From Deltaproteobacteria bacterium (GTDB lineage Bacteria; Bdellovibrionota_C; UBA2361; OMII01), in contig CANLCB010000004.1 in assembly GCA_947488865.1 (NCBI GenBank), forward strand, positions 1 to 49,133: DNA of 49,133 nt, read 5' to 3'. A model generated the notes under the pieces. That model was given only the letters and a program-made list of their open reading frames with translations, did not search any database and was not told where the DNA came from. The translations under genes and the position numbers were made by a program. Shown here piece after piece: positions 16,941 through 25,649 of the stretch (position 1 is its first letter; each line of letters opens with the position of its first letter).

Positions 16941-17509
16941 ACCTGAAAGAGCTCGGGCGACTTGAAGAACATCGGCCGGCCCAATCTCGCGCAGTCATGG
17001 CGTCGCGATCGGCTATACCGTCCAAATTCCCCTAAGCTCCCAAAGGTTGGGTCGGCAGGATCCCTCTCAAGCTAAATAGTTTGATTTTCCCGTTTTTTGT
17101 GAATTTATAAGAAAAACCACCAGCGCAAACATTCCAATGAGTTGCGGCTCCTCTCATCATTTTCAAAACTCCATTCCACGCGAATCTCGGTCCCGAAAAG
17201 GCGCGCGACCTAAGTGAAACATGGAGGGAGCTGCCTCCGTTCAAGGGCAAGCCCGGAAACCCATCGCGTTAGCCCATCGAGAAGCCACGCCGTGAAACTC
17301 ATGCTAGCTTCACGTTGGGCTACTTTGCAGGCAAAGCGGCCACCACCACGCCCGCAACCTGTCGAATAAAGACCCTCTTTCTAAACAAGCTCATCTCTAT
17401 TCTTTCGAATATATTTGTCGAAGCGTACACTTATGGCAGGTATTCGTTGCCCTGTGGGCAAGCTCACTCTATAACGCTGTCGGGAGCCATATCGGACCAA
17501 GCCCGGCAA
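16941..17509. other. Intergenic region between divergent Tad locus and small membrane-protein gene
   Basis: These 569 bases separate the leftward Tad locus from rightward genes. The AT-rich part at 17070-17120 is a likely promoter zone for the leftward operon. A 72-codon minus frame (17032-17250) and the upstream part of a plus frame (17315-17509) look like chance frames. No cobalamin riboswitch box was found ahead of the adenosyltransferase gene. Confidence 0.5.
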
Positions 17510-17818
17510 ATGATGCGGTGTGGATCCCCCAACGAACATACGGACGTACGCCTAATCGTGACCAATAGATTCCAACCAAACCTGATTCTCTACTTGCTCG
17601 CCGTTGCCGCAGTGGTTTTGCTGGCGCCCTATGTAGGCGTTCATATCGCGACCACCCGCCCCACACCGCACCGAGAAGACAAGCCATTGGCGGCATTGAA
17701 AGAATCTTCCGAAGCTGAGAGTACGAACTCAGCGGAGGGCGACACAACTGCGGAACCGTCAGCAACTTCGCGCGGAGAGGGCTTGGCTGAGATTGAGCAA
17801 CTGTTAGGACATAAATAG
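17510..17818 (+). CDS. Small single-pass membrane protein, unknown
   Basis: With the ATG at 17510 the protein has 102 residues. A polar N-terminus leads to one membrane segment (NLILYLLAVAAVVLLAPYVG) and a hydrophilic, Glu/Ser/Thr-rich tail ending EIEQLLGHK. The open frame extends upstream to 17315, but that part looks non-coding, and no strong ribosome binding site decides the start; a GTG nearer the membrane segment is also possible. The stop lies 12 bases before the cobalamin adenosyltransferase gene on the same strand, which suggests co-transcription. No family is recognised. Confidence 0.55.
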   Translation: MMRCGSPNEHTDVRLIVTNRFQPNLILYLLAVAAVVLLAPYVGVHIATTRPTPHREDKPLAALKESSEAESTNSAEGDTTAEPSATSRGEGLAEIEQLLGHK

Positions 17819-17830
17819 AGAGATCGAGTC

Positions 17831-18424
17831 ATGGTAACACTAAGCAAAATCTACACTCGTACCGGAGATGATGGAACCACTGGCCTCGTAGGAGGAACGC
17901 GCGTAAAAAAAACGGCTGCACGGGTGCAGGCCTATGGAGACCTTGATGAACTTAACGCTCATATCGGCCTATGCGTTACCCTCGCCTCGCAAAAGGGCAT
18001 CACGGCAATCGCTAGCAACCTTTCAATCATCCAAAATGAATTGTTCGATCTCGGATCGGAACTTGCCTGCCCTCAAGGAATCGCCGGCCCAGGAATTCCC
18101 TCCACGTCCCCCGAACAGGTCACGAAACTAGAGGAGCTTATAGACGTGCTCAACAAGGATCTTCCCGCCCTCAACTCGTTTGTGCTCCCTGGCGGCTCTT
18201 TACTCAACGCTCATTTGCACATCGCTCGTACGATATGCAGACGAGCCGAGCGTTCAATTCTATCCCTCCATGAGGACGAAAGCGTACCTGAGGCGACCAG
18301 ACATTACATAAACCGATTGAGCGATCTGTTATTCGTTATGAGTCGGGCGGCGTCTACACACGAGGGAATTAAGGAGTATTTGTGGGTGCCTGGTGGAACG
18401 AGGCAACCTGCTCGGCAACAGTAG
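17831..18424 (+). CDS. PduO-type ATP:cob(I)alamin adenosyltransferase
   Basis: The 197-residue protein carries the PduO/MMAB signature: YTRTGDDGTTGLVGG (8-22) for ATP binding, and RVQAYGDLDELNAHIG (31-46). The helical bundle contains ARTICRRAER, which supplies the conserved arginines, and FVMSRAAS near the end. It transfers the 5'-deoxyadenosyl group of ATP to reduced corrinoids to make coenzyme B12, as used by methylmalonyl-CoA mutase and similar enzymes. Its last 56 bases overlap the 3' end of the convergent DUF2231 gene. Confidence 0.95.
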   Translation: MVTLSKIYTRTGDDGTTGLVGGTRVKKTAARVQAYGDLDELNAHIGLCVTLASQKGITAIASNLSIIQNELFDLGSELACPQGIAGPGIPSTSPEQVTKLEELIDVLNKDLPALNSFVLPGGSLLNAHLHIARTICRRAERSILSLHEDESVPEATRHYINRLSDLLFVMSRAASTHEGIKEYLWVPGGTRQPARQQ

Positions 18425-18869
18425 ACAATCGAGGCTGGGACATTACACCAACGCCGTGTTCAAAAACGAGACTCCCACCGAGGCCACCCGAAATGATGGC
18501 GAGCGCGAATTGAAGCATGACCGTCAACGCGTAAAAAGCTCGCATCACAGTCTTTCCGTATACCGCGCGTGAAGAAACCAAGTAGAACACCGCCAGCGCG
18601 ATTGAGTTAATAAGTAACAATCTGCCGAAGGCGTGATGGGAGCCCAGAGTATTAGCGATGTCTGGCGCAAGCTCTCGCAGAGGCGCGCTGGCTTGATATC
18701 CGGAAAGGAACGTCGCGAGCGTACTCGCTAACGACGAGAAAACAAGAAACTTGCGCACCGACTCAAGCCGCTCAGGACTCCCGCGAAACAAACAGAATAA
18801 TTCCACGCAGACTAAGAGAGCGCCGCAAGAGAGGGGGAATCCACTAAGGGGCGGATGGAGCGGAATCAT
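18369..18869 (-). CDS. DUF2231-family membrane protein
   Basis: The 166 residues form four membrane segments. The opening IPLHPPLSGFPL and the end GGSLVFEHGVGV are characteristic of DUF2231 predicted membrane proteins. The histidines in HPPL, in GSHHAFGRL and in EHGVGV suggest a possible metal- or haem-related role, but the function of the family is not established. It overlaps the cobalamin adenosyltransferase gene tail to tail by 56 bases, so the two could interfere in transcription. It is transcribed away from the RsbU gene upstream by a gap of only 57 bases. Confidence 0.8.
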   Translation of the reverse strand: MIPLHPPLSGFPLSCGALLVCVELFCLFRGSPERLESVRKFLVFSSLASTLATFLSGYQASAPLRELAPDIANTLGSHHAFGRLLLINSIALAVFYLVSSRAVYGKTVMRAFYALTVMLQFALAIISGGLGGSLVFEHGVGVMSQPRLSTVAEQVASFHQAPTNTP

Positions 18870-18909
18870 CGCGTTTCCTAAAAAGCTGGCCAGGTTGAGG
18901 CCGTGTCTA

Positions 18910-18938
18910 CGCTCAGGATAGTAGCCCTACGCTGAGCG
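18910..18938. other. Perfect 7-base inverted repeat across the RsbU stop codon
   Basis: CGCTCAG (18910-18916) and CTGAGCG (18932-18938) can form a hairpin that includes the stop codon of the receiver-RsbU gene. No T-run follows on the minus strand, so it is not a typical terminator. It could stabilise the 3' end or limit read-through into the DUF2231 gene. Confidence 0.4.
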
Positions 18939-20078
18939 TTTGAGAAGGAGGAGCGTTACATCATCACGAATCAGACGTTCGCCCCGGAATTCGTCAAAGA
19001 CGTCAAGAATAGAAAGGAGAATATCGCTACAGGAAGCCTCTGGATTCGAAGCAAGAAGCGCCTCGGAGAGGCGTTGCAAGCCAAAAGCGTCGCCAGACCT
19101 GTCCTGCGCTTCGGTGATACCATCCGTGAACATTAACACGGCGTCTCCGACTTCCAGCCGGTCTTCGACCAACGCGTATGTAGAGTCTTCAAAGAAACCC
19201 ACGGCGAATCCGTCACCGAGAATCTGGGCTACCGTTTGCGATGAACGCCGAAGAAGCAATGCCGGTGGATGACCTGCTCTCGCCCATCGCAACGCTCCTG
19301 TGCTCGGATCGTACAAGCAACTCCCCATAGTCACGAATCGCCCCGATGGGATTTGTGGTGCCAACAACCTATTCATCTCTCCGAGCAGCTCATCCGGTTG
19401 CTCACGTGCCGCGGCGGTCATGGCGAGTTTGGCCATACTACCGATAAACGCCGCGGAGAGTCCGTGCCCTGATACGTCAGCAATCTGGAGAGAAACTTTT
19501 TTATCCGCGGTCTGCGAGGCGAAGTACCAGTCACCTCCCACCTCATCGAGAGGCTGATACGAAACCGCTAAGTCCACACGCGCATCTCTCGGTAGATTTC
19601 GCGGAAGGAGGCTCTGCTGAATGGAGCGAGCTTCATCTAATTCCTTTTTGAATCGTAGATTATTATCTCGCAACGAGGCGTTAATCTCGGCGAGCGATCC
19701 CTGCCGTTCATCAGTACCAGCTAACTTCCGAAGCCGGAGCATCATGGCAATGCGGCTCGCCAGGGTCCCCACGGTAAACGGCGCTTTAATAACTTCAACA
19801 GGCGAAGCGACTTCGCCGTTTTTGGTCGCCTCGAAATCTTCCTCGGAAATGCACACGATTGGCACGGAGCGAGTATTTTGTTGAGAATGAAAAAATGAAC
19901 ACAGCTCCCCGACGTCTCCCATGACTCGACCGTCAATGAGAATAAGATCGAGGCTGGTGTTTGACACGAAGTCAGGAAGAGAGATCTGATCAGTGGGCTC
20001 TATGACCGAATATCCCAGCTTCTGAAGCAGGGTCGGCAATGAATCGTTATCCCTTCCTAGGAAAAATATTGAATCCAT
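18927..20078 (-). CDS. Response regulator with RsbU/SpoIIE-type PP2C phosphatase output
   Basis: The 383-residue protein has a receiver domain (1-120) with the likely phosphate acceptor Asp49 (LILIDG) and a lysine in VIKAPF. A coiled-coil linker (about 130-155) leads to a SpoIIE-like phosphatase (about 160-380), with the motifs ARSIQQSLLP, GGDWY, ADVSGHGLSAAF, ARAGHPPALLL, FTDGITEAQ and DDVTLLLL. Such proteins dephosphorylate anti-sigma-factor antagonists in partner-switching systems. The acidic pocket at the receiver start (GRDND) is unusual. No RsbV/RsbW-like antagonist or anti-sigma gene is in the window, so its target is encoded elsewhere. Confidence 0.93.
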   Translation of the reverse strand: MDSIFFLGRDNDSLPTLLQKLGYSVIEPTDQISLPDFVSNTSLDLILIDGRVMGDVGELCSFFHSQQNTRSVPIVCISEEDFEATKNGEVASPVEVIKAPFTVGTLASRIAMMLRLRKLAGTDERQGSLAEINASLRDNNLRFKKELDEARSIQQSLLPRNLPRDARVDLAVSYQPLDEVGGDWYFASQTADKKVSLQIADVSGHGLSAAFIGSMAKLAMTAAAREQPDELLGEMNRLLAPQIPSGRFVTMGSCLYDPSTGALRWARAGHPPALLLRRSSQTVAQILGDGFAVGFFEDSTYALVEDRLEVGDAVLMFTDGITEAQDRSGDAFGLQRLSEALLASNPEASCSDILLSILDVFDEFRGERLIRDDVTLLLLKRSA

Positions 20079-20236
20079 GAATGCTTCCTTGAGGATAGCC
20101 TCTCAAGGCATCCCTCTATCCGAGAGGAAGAGTCGGCCGGAAGTAGGACAGACTGCAGATTTCGGCGCTCTTTCTACGAAAATCTCCGGTTCAAATGAGC
20201 TCTCGCCATTTCACAAAGAAAAGTCAGCTAGTTAGG

Positions 20237-21481
20237 TTATTTCTCGGGGAGTGCCCCCACTCGGAGGGGAACGAGGGAAACCTGATGATACCAAAGCCAC
20301 ATGTTGTCCAACTTCTTAAGAACCTCATCAGTCTTGTTTGTGGCGAACTCAAGATAGAGCGTTACCGGGGCTTCGAAATCAGCCTTGGTGAGCGGGAATG
20401 ACACCTCCCCTTTCTTGCCATCTGGTGTGCGCGCGATCCTCACGATCTCAGTCGAGAATTGCTCGAATCCAGTTTGAGAGGCCACCGAAAAAGCCAAGGG
20501 ACTAAACCCTCGGTAGTGGTAGTTAGGATCGCGCAACTCTAAGGCTATTCGTAGATTTTGCGAGACAGCTTCACAACCAATAACTTTCACTGATACCGCA
20601 GGCGGCGCATGAACAGCTCGATGTATATTGAACGCCATCACCAGTAAGGCAATCACAAATACCTTGGCACCCGCTTTAGGGGAGAGAAGATTAAACCAAC
20701 TCGCTTTCCCCTGAGCCTCAAGAGTCTCGAGTCGTTCTCGACGGTACGGGCCCAACCCGGCATCCCGCCACTCAGAATCTCCGAGGGTGCGCAATCCAAC
20801 TCCCAAACCCGTGTAAATGCTCAGAAGCCAGAAGAGCCCCTCCGTTGCCGCGCCCACCGCAGCCCACTCAATCGATCGACCATCGGGAGAAGGAATCGCG
20901 ACGATCCAAGTGACCAAAGAGGCAATCGCTATTGGCGCCATTAAGGAGCGCAGGGCGCCCCCTATATCCCTCCGGCTCAATTCTAGGGTAGTTGAAATTC
21001 CTTGACGTAGCGAAACGCCAAGCAATCCGTAAGAAACAAAATAGAAATAAAAACGGAACCACCAATAGATACCTAAAATAAGAAGCACTACGATGGGAAA
21101 GGAGACGGCTGATGTGAGCTCTATCAAGAACAGCGGCATCATCAACGCCCCCCACACGAGAAATCCCGCTACTACCATGCGGAGGGTCAGCATAAAGGAC
21201 CGCACGCTGCTCTTGCACTCTCGACCTAAAATACGTCTCCACCGCGCGACAACGAACGCAAGCACGCCAAGCTGCGACAGCCACTTCACAGCCTCGAGCC
21301 CCCAACTTTGAGTACGAGACAGCGGATCCAGCACCGTTTCGGCCACTCCGCCAAACGAAGCAAGCATCAAGAGAGGAACGAACAACCCCACGTCTCTTCG
21401 CAGCATGCCAGCCGCAAGGGCGAAGGCGTCATGCGCGCGCGTTCGAACTGGAATGGTATATTCTGAATTTAGGGCACTCAT
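20237..21481 (-). CDS. Polytopic membrane protein with C-terminal soluble domain, unknown
   Basis: The 414 residues contain about six or seven membrane segments (residues 25-265), then one at about 273-290, followed by a soluble C-terminal domain of about 120 residues that is probably periplasmic. The middle part (SLRQGISTTLELSRRDIGGALRSL) resembles the pattern of DUF975/YciC-like proteins, but the match is by eye only. No catalytic motif is seen. It lies 84 bases after the degenerate Rieske lipoprotein on the same strand and has no clear ribosome binding site before the ATG at 21481. The function is unknown. Confidence 0.7.
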   Translation of the reverse strand: MSALNSEYTIPVRTRAHDAFALAAGMLRRDVGLFVPLLMLASFGGVAETVLDPLSRTQSWGLEAVKWLSQLGVLAFVVARWRRILGRECKSSVRSFMLTLRMVVAGFLVWGALMMPLFLIELTSAVSFPIVVLLILGIYWWFRFYFYFVSYGLLGVSLRQGISTTLELSRRDIGGALRSLMAPIAIASLVTWIVAIPSPDGRSIEWAAVGAATEGLFWLLSIYTGLGVGLRTLGDSEWRDAGLGPYRRERLETLEAQGKASWFNLLSPKAGAKVFVIALLVMAFNIHRAVHAPPAVSVKVIGCEAVSQNLRIALELRDPNYHYRGFSPLAFSVASQTGFEQFSTEIVRIARTPDGKKGEVSFPLTKADFEAPVTLYLEFATNKTDEVLKKLDNMWLWYHQVSLVPLRVGALPEK

Positions 21482-21565
21482 TAAAAAAGCCTATGCGCTC
21501 GCCACAATCAATGAGCCATCGTAGAACAACCACAACAACCACTCAATCAGCAGTTCGGGAAGCAG

Positions 21566-22108
21566 TCATCGATCTACAGTTTCACTCACTTGGGTGGGTC
21601 GTAATTGCGACGGGAAAGGAAGTCTCCATGTGGAAGGGACCTCCTCTCCCACCTTCACATACAGTATCTCCGACGGGGCATAGTAGAAGTCCTTGGCGGA
21701 GCGTAATTCGAAAAATGGTAAAGAGGCTTTCGCTGGACCGTGAAGCACGGAACCATCATTGGCGTAGGTACTCTCAGAGTACGAGGAACCCCAGCGTGGA
21801 GCTTCCGGAGCTTCAATCCGGAACAGCGCCGAAAGGTCGTACGTACAAGCCGTACTCATGGCCGAAAAGCCTTTACCGTCAAACCGAAGAAGGATTTTTT
21901 GTTCAGTGAGGTGGGTTTCAGGCTGCCGAGCAAGCTCATCTATGGGACCGAGCCGAAGCATTCCTGGCGGTCGAGTCTGCCCCCTATCTCGGCACCCCGT
22001 TACTATAACGAGGCTGAAGAAGAGGACGGCTAATGCTCGACAAGAGCGGAGTCGCGCGCCCTCGTTGGGCCTTTTCCCTTGCGAAGCTGAGCAGATTATT
22101 GAAGCCAA
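21566..22108 (-). CDS. Lipoprotein with a degenerate Rieske-like domain
   Basis: The 180-residue protein has a signal peptide ending in VTGC (acylated Cys39). Residues 80-150 follow the Rieske pattern: GFSAMSTACTY at 80-90 matches FsAisaiCTH, and DGSVLHGPAKASLPFFEL at 118-135 matches the GxVlxGPAxxpLp segment. In a Rieske protein the [2Fe-2S] cluster is held by CxH and CxxH. Aligning on GPA, only Cys88 remains: His is Tyr90, the second Cys is Ser108 and the second His is Ser111. The cluster is therefore almost surely absent. It may be a structural or binding domain derived from a Rieske protein. The start overlaps the end of the small gene upstream by 13 bases. Confidence 0.75.
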   Translation of the reverse strand: MASIICSASQGKRPNEGARLRSCRALAVLFFSLVIVTGCRDRGQTRPPGMLRLGPIDELARQPETHLTEQKILLRFDGKGFSAMSTACTYDLSALFRIEAPEAPRWGSSYSESTYANDGSVLHGPAKASLPFFELRSAKDFYYAPSEILYVKVGEEVPSTWRLPFPSQLRPTQVSETVDR

Positions 22109-22386
22109 GGAAGCTCGTCTTCAAGGTTCTTGAGGACATCCCTCAGTCCGATTCCAGACGGAGCGATAACAACACCGCCATCAACCTGGCGAGCTATCTT
22201 CCCCAAAAACTTCTCCTGATCAACATCCGACTCCGCCACCTTAACCTTCTTCACGCGGTCGGCACCGATGAGTTCGAGATCTTCTTCAAGAGTGTCTTTC
22301 TCGTGCGAGAGGATCACAAGCCGATGGCCGTTGATGCACACGAGAGCTGGCTTTTTACCTGTGTAGGGAACGAAGAAATTCTCCAT
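22096..22386 (-). CDS. Small protein of unknown family
   Basis: Starting at ATG 22386 (GGGA six bases before) the product has 96 residues and does not overlap the lyase gene. An upstream in-frame ATG at 22461 would add 25 residues and overlap it by 40 bases. It is soluble, with several short strand-like stretches (KKPALVCINGHRLVILSHE, VDGGVVIAPSGIGL) and charged helices. No family is recognised. It is squeezed between the lyase and the Rieske-like lipoprotein, and its end overlaps the lipoprotein start by 13 bases, so the two are probably translated in a coupled way. Confidence 0.7.
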   Translation of the reverse strand: MENFFVPYTGKKPALVCINGHRLVILSHEKDTLEEDLELIGADRVKKVKVAESDVDQEKFLGKIARQVDGGVVIAPSGIGLRDVLKNLEDELPWLQ

Positions 22387-22421
22387 AACTATCCCAAGGT
22401 TAATCACGACCGAGGCACTTT

Positions 22422-23375
22422 TCAACGGGTGAAAGGTAGCTTTTGGCCGGAATGTTTCCATGCTTGATATATTTGGCCAGGCAAGGCTTTTTCAAGCAAT
22501 GATTCAGCTAACTGCCCGGCCTTGCATACCTTATTGAGGTCGATGCCCGTTTTAATCCCTAAAGAACCACATAAATAGACAACATCTTCCGTGGCAACAT
22601 TTCCTGAGGCGCCAGGGGTAAACGGGCACCCCCCCATCCCCCCAACAGAGGTCTCAAAAATAGAAACCCCCTCCAACAACCCGGCGTACGTGTTCGTGAT
22701 GCCCAACCCCCACGTATTGTGCAGATGGAGAGAAACAGAACACCCGAAAGACCGCAGCGCACGGATAGATTCTCGAACTACGCGAGGGTTAGCCACGCCG
22801 ATAGTATCCGCCAAGCAAAGTTCTCGAAACTGGACTCCAAGCTTCGAGCACTCGTCAACATATCTGCGAACCACTCCCTCAACCTGGGTCGTGGTTATCT
22901 CTCCCTCAATTCCACACCCAAACGCCGTAGAGATCATTAACCCATGAAGCTCTTTTCCACTCTTTTTAAAAAGCTCAACCCATTCTGGAACTTCAGCCAA
23001 CGACTGTTCTAGTGTCGTATTACTATTCGTTTTCAGAAACGAAGCGCTCGGAGACGTATACAGCCAACCCTTATTGCGTAGCGTTGAATGCTCTTCGGCA
23101 CGCGCAAATCCTTTCTGATTCAGATAGAGAGCGGTAAATGCAACATCGTCTTTATGAGGCAACGCGGCCACCACCTCAGCGGCGTCCGCCATTGTGGGCA
23201 CACGATCCGGTCTCACGAAGGAGGCAACTTCAATCTCTTGGAGCCCGGCGTCCACAAGCGCGTTAATCAAAGCGAGCTTTGACGTTGTAGGGACAACGAC
23301 GGGATGGATTTGGAACCCCTCGCGAGGACCCACCTCACGAATAGTCACCTCTGAAGGGATATTATTTTCAACCAT
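22422..23375 (-). CDS. Hydroxymethylglutaryl-CoA lyase family enzyme
   Basis: The 317-residue TIM-barrel enzyme is of the DRE/HMGL-like family. IREVGPREGFQ (8-18) holds the metal and substrate acids, and SFVRPDRVPTMADA resembles HMG-CoA lyase. LADTIGVANP and SLHLHNTWG carry the metal histidines. GGMGGCPFTPGASGNVATED contains the cysteine of the flexible catalytic loop. The expected reaction is cleavage of 3-hydroxy-3-methylglutaryl-CoA to acetyl-CoA and acetoacetate in leucine degradation. The other genes of that pathway are not adjacent, so a related acyl-CoA lyase activity remains possible. Confidence 0.9.
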   Translation of the reverse strand: MVENNIPSEVTIREVGPREGFQIHPVVVPTTSKLALINALVDAGLQEIEVASFVRPDRVPTMADAAEVVAALPHKDDVAFTALYLNQKGFARAEEHSTLRNKGWLYTSPSASFLKTNSNTTLEQSLAEVPEWVELFKKSGKELHGLMISTAFGCGIEGEITTTQVEGVVRRYVDECSKLGVQFRELCLADTIGVANPRVVRESIRALRSFGCSVSLHLHNTWGLGITNTYAGLLEGVSIFETSVGGMGGCPFTPGASGNVATEDVVYLCGSLGIKTGIDLNKVCKAGQLAESLLEKALPGQIYQAWKHSGQKLPFTR

Positions 23376-23463
23376 GAGAAAGCTTGCGGCGTATCCTAGA
23401 AACTACTCCCTCAGTGTACTCCACTTCTTCGGAATGCGTCACAGGTATTTGTTCACAAGACAG

Positions 23464-24720
23464 TTAGCTGTCTGACAGCACAGGGGCTCTACCAATCTCC
23501 TTGCGAGCGGCCCAGAGATAAAACAGTCCGGAACCGACCATCGCCACCGAAGATAGCTGAAGCGCGTACGCGAGGGCGGACCTTTGATCAAACGCCAATA
23601 CACTCACCAGCACATCCGCGACCTGCCCAATAAGAATAGGACCTAGCGCGCCGCCGAAGAGCTGAATCGCGAAAATAGTTATACCCTGAGTGAACGCTTC
23701 TAGCCCGACGGGGGCTCGTCCAACCAACACCGAGTTTAATGGGGCCGTGCCAGCGAACAACGCGATCTGCGCGACGAAACAGCTCGCCAAAAAGAGTAGC
23801 GGCGAGTTCACCATGAACGCGGTCGATAAGAAGGGCACGCCCATGAGCGTGGTAACGCCGACAAAGAGTAAAAGTCCTCGAATCTGATTTGAGGATTTCG
23901 CCACCAACTTCGACGCCAATTGCCCACCGAACAGAGCGCCAACAAAGCCAGTGACCGCTAAGTTAATCCCGAAGTTTTGAGCCGCGGTCGCCTCGTCAAC
24001 GCCAAGCCCTACAACGTGTCGCACGACAAACATAGCGATCCCGTTAAGGGCGAACGTATTGAGAATGTACCCTATAATAGAGAGGCGTAAGACTGGAGAA
24101 CCAACAATCGCTTTAATCCCAGACAGGAATGAATACGACTCCGCTTTCTCGGACCGCTCTCCATCTTCAGCGGCGATTCGTGAGAACCCGAACGCTAAAA
24201 GCAGTCCAGGAACAACCGCGCCAATGAAAAGCGCTCGCCAGCCCCACGTCGCGGCGATATGGCCACCGGCCACGTACGCCAAGGCTGAGCCCACCGGAAT
24301 AGCCACATAAAAGATCGAGAGCGCGGAATTAAGCGCTACCATGTCAGGAATGCGCCCCTTCAGATAGCTTGGAACTATCGCGCCGAAGCTCGCCTCTCCT
24401 ACGCCAACTAAAGTTCTCGCGACGAAAAAGAGCCCAAAACTTTCGGCAATTCCACTTAATCCAGTACAGAGACTCCAACCGAGAAGTCCAACCGCCATCA
24501 GAACTCGGCGGTCAAATTTATCGCCCAAAAATCCAAAGAGTGGTGAGAAAACAACGTAGCCAAGAACGAAGGCGGATCCGAGCAGCCCCGATTGCTGATT
24601 CGACAGGGCGAACTCGCCCTTAAGCGTCGGCTCCACAGCCTGGACGATGTAACGATCGAAATAATTGAGAATGTTTACGAGGGTGAGGAACGCTAACAGC
24701 CGTAATGGCAACCGGCTCAC
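23464..24720 (-). CDS. MFS transporter, spinster-like
   Basis: The 418 residues form twelve membrane segments. The opening LTLVNILNYFDRYIVQAV and the loop motif GDKFDRRVLM (motif A) are typical of the major facilitator superfamily, and the N-terminal pattern with VGVGEASFGAIVPSYL is close to the spinster-like branch. The substrate cannot be told from sequence. The start is three bases after the stop of the YfgM-like gene, so the two are coupled. It is followed by the lyase after 88 bases. Confidence 0.88.
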   Translation of the reverse strand: MSRLPLRLLAFLTLVNILNYFDRYIVQAVEPTLKGEFALSNQQSGLLGSAFVLGYVVFSPLFGFLGDKFDRRVLMAVGLLGWSLCTGLSGIAESFGLFFVARTLVGVGEASFGAIVPSYLKGRIPDMVALNSALSIFYVAIPVGSALAYVAGGHIAATWGWRALFIGAVVPGLLLAFGFSRIAAEDGERSEKAESYSFLSGIKAIVGSPVLRLSIIGYILNTFALNGIAMFVVRHVVGLGVDEATAAQNFGINLAVTGFVGALFGGQLASKLVAKSSNQIRGLLLFVGVTTLMGVPFLSTAFMVNSPLLFLASCFVAQIALFAGTAPLNSVLVGRAPVGLEAFTQGITIFAIQLFGGALGPILIGQVADVLVSVLAFDQRSALAYALQLSSVAMVGSGLFYLWAARKEIGRAPVLSDS

Positions 24721-24723
24721 GAC

Positions 24724-25551
24724 CTACCTCTCTTCCGAATTCATTCCGCTAATAAATCTCATTTGCGCCGGAAAACGACTGATGAGAGAGGTGGCTATCT
24801 CATTCGCCTTTTGCTTTTCGGCGTCTGTTTGCGCGACGAGGCGCACAGCGTTACCAGCTTGAACAGCGGCGAATGTTCCACGCTCAGCAAGACCAGTAAG
24901 TTGATCACGAGCGAAAACAACATGAGACTGAGAATCGAGAAGCGATCGCGCTATCGCGAATGTTACTAACTCCGCCGACATCCGTTCAGGGGAATTCGGC
25001 TTACCAACCGTCTCCCACGAGACCTGCGCTAAAACAGCCTGAGCCTTATCGAACTCCTTGGTCTGAGCGAACATGAGCCCCTTGTACATGGAGGCCAACA
25101 AATTAAAAGGTTTTGGACCAACAAGCGCGTCCGTCATCAGCACGAGCTTATCTCGAAGAGAAGAGATCTCTTTCTGAGACTCGTCGATCTTCTTCTGAGT
25201 GTCCTCTTTTACCTTGGCGTCAGTCGCCGCATTCTTCTCTGTCTGAAGAGCGGCGAGCGCCCCCTCTTTGGCGACCAGCTCATCGTAGCTCGATTGAATC
25301 TCATTAAGGCTCTCCGTTGCCTCTGCCTTTTTTTGAGCCGCGATTGAGGTGTACTGATTGTAGCCGATCATGGACACAGCTACGGCGACCAACATCACAG
25401 CCACCACCTTCCAGTTCTTGGACATCCATCGGGCAAAGGGGTCGTTCTGAGCGGCCGCGGCAATAGCGGGATCTTCGAATATATTCTTATTCGCAAGGTT
25501 GCGAGACTCAGGAGCTTGTTTTGAAACTGGACTTACGGTCACGACACACAC
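24724..25551 (-). CDS. YfgM/TPR_21-like membrane protein
   Basis: The 275-residue protein has a cytoplasmic N-terminus with WMSKNWKVVAVM leading into a membrane segment (about 48-66). A coiled coil (75-140) follows, then a helical TPR-like region (145-265). This layout matches YfgM and TPR_21 proteins, which attach to the SecYEG translocon and periplasmic chaperones in E. coli; the coiled-coil insertion is longer than in YfgM. The start used is a GTG at 25551, and other GTG codons follow in frame, so the N-terminus may be shorter. Assignment is by layout more than by sequence identity. Confidence 0.72.
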   Translation of the reverse strand: MCVVTVSPVSKQAPESRNLANKNIFEDPAIAAAAQNDPFARWMSKNWKVVAVMLVAVAVSMIGYNQYTSIAAQKKAEATESLNEIQSSYDELVAKEGALAALQTEKNAATDAKVKEDTQKKIDESQKEISSLRDKLVLMTDALVGPKPFNLLASMYKGLMFAQTKEFDKAQAVLAQVSWETVGKPNSPERMSAELVTFAIARSLLDSQSHVVFARDQLTGLAERGTFAAVQAGNAVRLVAQTDAEKQKANEIATSLISRFPAQMRFISGMNSEER

Positions 25552-25649
25552 TCTCTCGAAGGGCGCGGATAGACGCGCGGTTACTCTTCTCCTTGGAGTT
25601 CGTAGCAGAGCGAGGGGTAAAAGTACAGGTGAAACCGGCCCGGAAGCCC

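Noticed and set aside
17032-17250. 72-codon minus-strand frame upstream of the PP2C gene
   Set aside because: No start signal and no protein-like pattern; lies in the likely promoter region.
16941-17830. Possible cobalamin riboswitch ahead of the adenosyltransferase
   Set aside because: The conserved B12 box and surrounding stems were not found.
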